Of a stretch of DNA of 12,302 bases, positions 8,579 to 12,302 are shown piece by piece (within the stretch, counting starts at the first letter, position 1; every line of letters starts with the position of its first letter). Below the pieces are notes generated by a model, which was not told the DNA's origin, ran no database searches, and saw only the letters and a list, made by a program, of their open reading frames with translations. The DNA is from an uncultured Nitrospirota bacterium. GTDB taxonomy: Bacteria; Nitrospinota; Nitrospinia; SZUA-224. The DNA is taken from the NCBI GenBank assembly GCA_913009285.1, contig CAJVYE010000011.1, positions 1 to 12,302 on the forward strand, in the 5' to 3' direction. A program made the position numbers and the translations under genes.

Positions 8579-8605
8579 TATAGATTCCAGATATGGAAAT
8601 CTATA
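8579..8605. other. Small stem-loop upstream of the tRNA-Leu promoter
   Basis: TATAGATTCC pairs with GGAAATCTATA (one bulged A) around a 6-nt loop, ending 8 nt before the TTGACA box. It could be a 3' processing or termination hairpin of the tRNA-Cys transcript, or an operator. There is no T-run. The rest of the 186-nt spacer between the tRNAs holds no recognisable gene. Confidence 0.35.
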
Positions 8606-8613
8606 TAAAGAAT

Positions 8614-8642
8614 TTGACAATAGTGTCTTAAAATGTTACAAA
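8614..8642 (+). promoter_or_regulatory. Promoter for tRNA-Leu
   Basis: A consensus -35 TTGACA (8614-8619) and a -10 TACAAA (8637-8642) are separated by 17 nt, giving a start around 8649, about 20 nt before the tRNA. This suggests the two tRNAs can be transcribed separately. Confidence 0.6.
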
Positions 8643-8670
8643 ATAAAACGACCTTCAGAGGATTTAAAAT

Positions 8671-8756
8671 GCCGGGGTGGCGGAATTGGTAGACGCAAGG
8701 GACTTAAAATCCCTCGGTTGGCAACGACCGTGCCGGTTCGATTCCGGCCCTCGGCA
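8671..8756 (+). tRNA. trnL: tRNA-Leu (UAA)
   Basis: This is an 86-nt class II tRNA. The acceptor GCCGGGG pairs with CCTCGGC (one G-T) and the discriminator is A8756. The D loop holds GGTAGACGC. The anticodon stem AGGGA/TCCCT encloses CTTAAAA with anticodon TAA at 8705-8707. A long variable arm (CGGTTGGCAACGACCG) is typical of Leu. The T arm is GCCGG-TTCGATT-CCGGC. CCA is not encoded. Foldback element C begins at 8758, one base beyond the discriminator. Confidence 0.97.
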
Positions 8757-8757
8757 C

Positions 8758-8943
8758 TTAAGGACGGGTCAGAAATAACTTGGCATTTTCGCATCTCATC
8801 TTCAGGTCATCTTTGATCGATTCTCAATCGCAAAATCCTCGATATAGTACTACTATTATTGCGGTTTTGCTCAATCGGATCGACCAAACCTGACCTAAAT
8901 CTGAGCGCGAAAAATGCCAAGTTATTTCTGCCCCGTCCCTTAA
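8758..8943 (+). repeat. Foldback element C, abutting tRNA-Leu
   Basis: This is a 186-nt near-palindrome. The left arm starts TTAAGGACGGGTCAGAAATA and the reverse-complemented right arm TTAAGGGACGGGGCAGAAAT; pairing continues through AACTTGGCATTTTTCGC. Even the core is partly self-complementary (AGGTCA, TTTGATCGAT and TTTGGTCGATC segments), so the whole can fold into one long hairpin. The core 8785-8915 matches element B (reverse orientation) without gaps. The arm motif CAGAAATAACTTG is shared with element A. No coding potential. It fills the first half of the 348-nt tRNA-to-activase gap; the second half (8944-9104) is AT-rich, with a small ATCATT/AATGAT stem and a ribosome binding site (AAGGGA) for the next gene. 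Confidence 0.9.
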
Positions 8944-9104
8944 TTGTGTCACGGACTTCTCTTCTCAACCCTATAAATGTGGATAATAATACAAAAAAAA
9001 CAAAGAGATAGGAAATTTTGATATTGTTTTTGCTTTATATATGTTATATCTTAATCTTTTAGGATTCGATCATTAAAAATCTTCAATGATAAGGGAAATT
9101 GTAT

Positions 9105-12100
9105 ATGGATAAACCTAAAAAAAGAGATAGGGATATTCATTTAGGTCTGGACATAGGTTCTATTAGTGTAAATACCGTACTTATTAATAATAGTAGGGAG
9201 ATAGAGGAAGAGTATTATACCCGGCTGAAGGGGGAACCCTGCCAGACAGTAGTAAGGGTTTTAGAAGACATATTAAGGCATATACCTCAGGAAAGGATAA
9301 TGAGTATCTCGGTGACTGGATCAGGTGGGAATCTGATATCAGAACTTCTCGGTGGTGAGTTCATAAATGAGATTGTGGCTCAGGCAAAAAGTGTTATGGA
9401 ACTTTATCCAGAAGTGCGGACAGTTATCGAGATAGGGGGAGAGGATTCCAAGTTTCTTATCTTCAAGAGGGATGAGGCAAGTGGGAGGCCTTCACTCGAA
9501 GATTTTGCCATGAATACCATATGTGCAGCAGGCACAGGGTCATTTCTCGACCAGCAGGCCAATCGGCTCGGTATATCCATTGAGAGCGAATTTGGGGAGA
9601 TGACGTTGAGGTCCAAGCACCCACCAAGGATAGCAGGCCGGTGCAGTGTGTTTGCAAAGTCAGATATGATCCATCTCCAGCAGATAGGCACACCTGATTA
9701 TGATATTGTTGCAGGTCTTTGTTATGCTGTTGCAAGGAGCTTTAAGAGTAATATCGGGAAGGGAAAGGAATTCAAAAAGCCGATCATCTTTCAGGGTGGT
9801 GTAGCTGCCAATATAGGGTTGATAAAGGCATTTGAGGATATACTCGGATTAGAGAAGGGGGAATTGATCATACCGAACCATTATGCCTCTATGGGGGCAA
9901 CAGGTGCGGTATTTGTAGGGATAGAGAAAGGATCAAATGGGGGTTTCAAGGGTCTTGATAGAATAAAGGATTATTTGAAGACCCGCAAGGTCACTGGAAG
10001 TGGATTGGAGAGGCTCTCTGAAGATGATGGTGACAATAATATCAAGACCGCTGCTGTTACTCCTATTAAAGGAAAAGATAGGGTTGATACCTATATGGGG
10101 ATCGATGTTGGATCCCTCAGTACAAATGTAGTGGTAATCGACAGGGATAAGAATGTTATAGCAAGACGGTATCTGAAGACAGAAGGCCGGCCAATAGACG
10201 TAGTACAGCGGGGTCTGAGGGAGATAGGGGAGGAGATTGGTGGACATATAAATGTCTTGGGAGTAGGTACCACCGGGTCAGGGAGGTATATGACCGGTGA
10301 TTTTGTAGGGGCAGATGTTGTAAGGAATGAGATAACAGCCCAGGCAACAGCATCTATATATTTTGATAGAGATGTGGATACTGTATTTGAGATTGGTGGT
10401 CAGGATTCTAAATATATCTCGATTCAGAATGGTATTGTAGTAGATTTTGAGATGAATAAGGTATGTGCGGCCGGGACAGGCTCTTTCCTTGAAGAACAAG
10501 CTGAAAAATTAGGTATAGATATAGAGAATGAGTTTGGTGATAGGGCATTGAGATCTTTATGTCCAAGTCGTCTCGGAGAGAGGTGTACTGTATTTATGGA
10601 ATCAGATCTCGTATCTCATCAACAAAAGGGTTATCTCAGGGATGATCTTGTGGCCGGTCTGGGATACTCCATAGTCTACAACTATCTCAATAAGGTTGTG
10701 GGGGATAGGAGGATAGGTGATAATATCTTCTTTCAGGGGGGGGTTGCATGGAATAAGGCGGTTGTAACTGCATTTAAGAAGGTGACAGGCAAGAGGATCA
10801 CGGTACCCCCACACCACGATGTGACAGGCGCTATAGGTATAGCCATCCTCGCTATGGATTACAGAGAGAGGAATGACGGTCATGTGGAAAGCCGTTTCAA
10901 AGGATTTGATCTGAGCAGGAGTAGATACAGTGTAACTTCGTTCGAATGTAAGAGATGTACTAATATATGCAATATAAGCAAGGTAAAATTTGAGAATGAA
11001 AGGCCTCATTTTTACGGGGCAAGGTGTGAGAGATTTGAGGTGGATAAAAAGAAAAAAGAGGAGGAGAGCAATATACCGGATCTGTTTGCAGAGAGGGAGA
11101 GATTGCTTGTATCCAATTACCGTTCATCTGATACTACAGATATTGCTGGACAGAAGAGCCGATCACGCACTCAATCCTCAACACTGGGCCGTATTGGTAT
11201 TCCAAGGGTTCTGCTTTTCCATGAGTTCTTCCCCTTCTGGAATGCCTTCTTCTCAAGACTTGGTTTCGAGGTGGTTCTCTCAGAGATGACCAACCAGAAG
11301 ACCATACATCTCTCTATTGAGAATGTCACTGATGAGACATGTTTCCCCATCAAGATAGTATACGGTCATGTACTTGATCTGTTAGAAAAGGATATAGATA
11401 TCCTTTTCCTTCCAAGTATTATTGATTTTAAAAAGAATGGCAATGGATCGTTTGAAGGTCAGACATGTCCATATGTTCAGGCAATCCCATACCTTATACA
11501 GTCTTCTATTGATCTGAAAAAGTGGGGGGGCAAATTCCTGAAACCACCTATATATTTCCATACAATGAAAGATATGGAGAGGATCATGATCAGGTTGGGG
11601 AAGGATCTTGGAAGGAGTTCTATTAAGACTAGGGAGGCGATAAGAGAAGCAGAGAAGGCACAGGATGATTTCTACAGGGCTATCAAGGCCAGGGGAAGGG
11701 AGATACTGGACAATCTAAGAGAAGGGGAAAGGTGTATTGTAATAATAAGCAGATCCTATAATGGGTGTGATTCAGGTATAAACCTCCAGTTACCCAAGAA
11801 GTTAAAGGATCTGGGTGTTACAACCATACCAATGGATTTTCTTCCGCTTGACTCATGTGATGTCAGTGCAAGGTGGCCAGATATGTACTGGAGAAATGGT
11901 CAGAAAATCCTTAATGCAGCCAAATGTGTAAAGTCGCATAAGGGATTGGAGGCTATATTTATCACAAACTTTGGTTGTGGCCCAGATTCATTCATAGAAA
12001 TCTTTTTAAAGAAGGAGATGGGAGATCATCCATTTCTCCAGATCGAGATAGACGAACATAATGCCGATGCCGGTATAATGACAAGATGCGAGGCATTTTT

Positions 12101-12302
12101 AGATAGTCTAAAGAATTTTAAGGGGGATAGAGAGGATATCTCCAAAAAACAGGGAACAAAAAAGAGTAAAACTCCCTTTTCAACAAAGATAGACAATAGG
12201 ACTATTTATCTTTCATATATGATGGATAGTGTATTTGCCATTGCCGCGGCCTTTGAGGCAAATGGGATCAAGGCAGAGGTTCTCCCTGAACCTACCAGGG
12301 AG
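9105..12302 (+). CDS. Tandem acyl-CoA dehydratase activase/DUF2229 fusion protein (partial)
   Basis: The frame is open for 1066 codons to the window edge; relatives I recall are about 1400 residues. Two ASKHA-fold activase modules of the BadF/BcrA/HgdC family come first. These ATPases bind a [4Fe-4S] cluster and energise electrons for 2-hydroxyacyl-CoA dehydratases or benzoyl-CoA reductases. Module 1 (about 12-270) has LDIGS, GGEDSK (Glu113), Cys140 in CAAGTGSF and Cys180 in RCSVF. Module 2 (about 332-590) has GIDVGS, GGQDSK (Gln433), Cys454 and Cys494. The Cys-Cys spacing is 40 in both. A Cys4 cluster follows (Cys615, 618, 622, 641). The DUF2229 region then starts near 696 (IGIPRVLLFHEFFPFW) and includes FGCGPDSF with Cys958. 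AAGGGA precedes the ATG. No dehydratase partner is visible, so the substrate is unknown. Confidence 0.93.
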   Translation, partial: MDKPKKRDRDIHLGLDIGSISVNTVLINNSREIEEEYYTRLKGEPCQTVVRVLEDILRHIPQERIMSISVTGSGGNLISELLGGEFINEIVAQAKSVMELYPEVRTVIEIGGEDSKFLIFKRDEASGRPSLEDFAMNTICAAGTGSFLDQQANRLGISIESEFGEMTLRSKHPPRIAGRCSVFAKSDMIHLQQIGTPDYDIVAGLCYAVARSFKSNIGKGKEFKKPIIFQGGVAANIGLIKAFEDILGLEKGELIIPNHYASMGATGAVFVGIEKGSNGGFKGLDRIKDYLKTRKVTGSGLERLSEDDGDNNIKTAAVTPIKGKDRVDTYMGIDVGSLSTNVVVIDRDKNVIARRYLKTEGRPIDVVQRGLREIGEEIGGHINVLGVGTTGSGRYMTGDFVGADVVRNEITAQATASIYFDRDVDTVFEIGGQDSKYISIQNGIVVDFEMNKVCAAGTGSFLEEQAEKLGIDIENEFGDRALRSLCPSRLGERCTVFMESDLVSHQQKGYLRDDLVAGLGYSIVYNYLNKVVGDRRIGDNIFFQGGVAWNKAVVTAFKKVTGKRITVPPHHDVTGAIGIAILAMDYRERNDGHVESRFKGFDLSRSRYSVTSFECKRCTNICNISKVKFENERPHFYGARCERFEVDKKKKEEESNIPDLFAERERLLVSNYRSSDTTDIAGQKSRSRTQSSTLGRIGIPRVLLFHEFFPFWNAFFSRLGFEVVLSEMTNQKTIHLSIENVTDETCFPIKIVYGHVLDLLEKDIDILFLPSIIDFKKNGNGSFEGQTCPYVQAIPYLIQSSIDLKKWGGKFLKPPIYFHTMKDMERIMIRLGKDLGRSSIKTREAIREAEKAQDDFYRAIKARGREILDNLREGERCIVIISRSYNGCDSGINLQLPKKLKDLGVTTIPMDFLPLDSCDVSARWPDMYWRNGQKILNAAKCVKSHKGLEAIFITNFGCGPDSFIEIFLKKEMGDHPFLQIEIDEHNADAGIMTRCEAFLDSLKNFKGDREDISKKQGTKKSKTPFSTKIDNRTIYLSYMMDSVFAIAAAFEANGIKAEVLPEPTRE

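Noticed and set aside
9404..11353. Several minus-strand and offset open frames
   Set aside because: All are shadows of the continuous plus-strand activase frame, whose motifs are intact throughout.

Overview
The window is a metagenome-style contig piece from an unidentified bacterium. Base composition is moderately AT-rich, and AGG, AGA and ATA codons are frequent in every gene. Two exported HtrA/DegP-type proteases with signal peptides suggest a Gram-negative envelope. A large activase protein of the BadF/BcrA/HgdC family, whose members are typically oxygen-sensitive iron-sulfur proteins, suggests anaerobic life. I cannot name the phylum. The first ~173 bases are not biological: they contain a complete Illumina P7 index adapter plus low-quality adapter-like sequence, so the window begins at a damaged contig end.

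Layout. 1-173: adapter and noise. 174-1020, minus strand: a small LOR/SDH-domain protein followed by an arginine-dihydrolase-like (DDAH superfamily) gene cut off by the adapter. 1021-1349: divergent intergenic region with a short palindrome and a ~160-nt foldback element (A). 1350-1883, plus: Yip1-like membrane protein. 1884-2307: intergenic region with a 183-nt foldback element (B). 2308-5291, plus: two tandem HtrA-type serine proteases, each with a full catalytic triad and two PDZ domains. 5373-7403, plus: NAD-dependent DNA ligase LigA. 7431-8174, minus, convergent with ligA: RsmE 16S rRNA methyltransferase. 8413-8756: tRNA-Cys(GCA) and tRNA-Leu(UAA). 8758-8943: foldback element C, starting one base after the tRNA-Leu 3' end. 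9105 to the window end, plus: a very large tandem activase plus DUF2229 protein, still open at the edge.

The genes are mostly housekeeping: envelope proteolysis, DNA joining, rRNA modification and tRNAs. The unusual part is the set of three non-coding foldback elements. B and C share a 131-nt core, with no indels and about 87% identity by hand alignment, in opposite orientation. They carry different outer arms, and each pair of arms still base-pairs with itself. A has an unrelated core but shares a 13-nt arm motif with C. This looks like a modular family of long-hairpin repeats (MITE-like or structured RNA/DNA elements), placed directly upstream of two genes and directly after a tRNA. A second notable point is the LOR/SDH-dihydrolase junction, where a -1 shift at an A6 run would join the two genes and restore what looks like the missing N-terminus of the dihydrolase.
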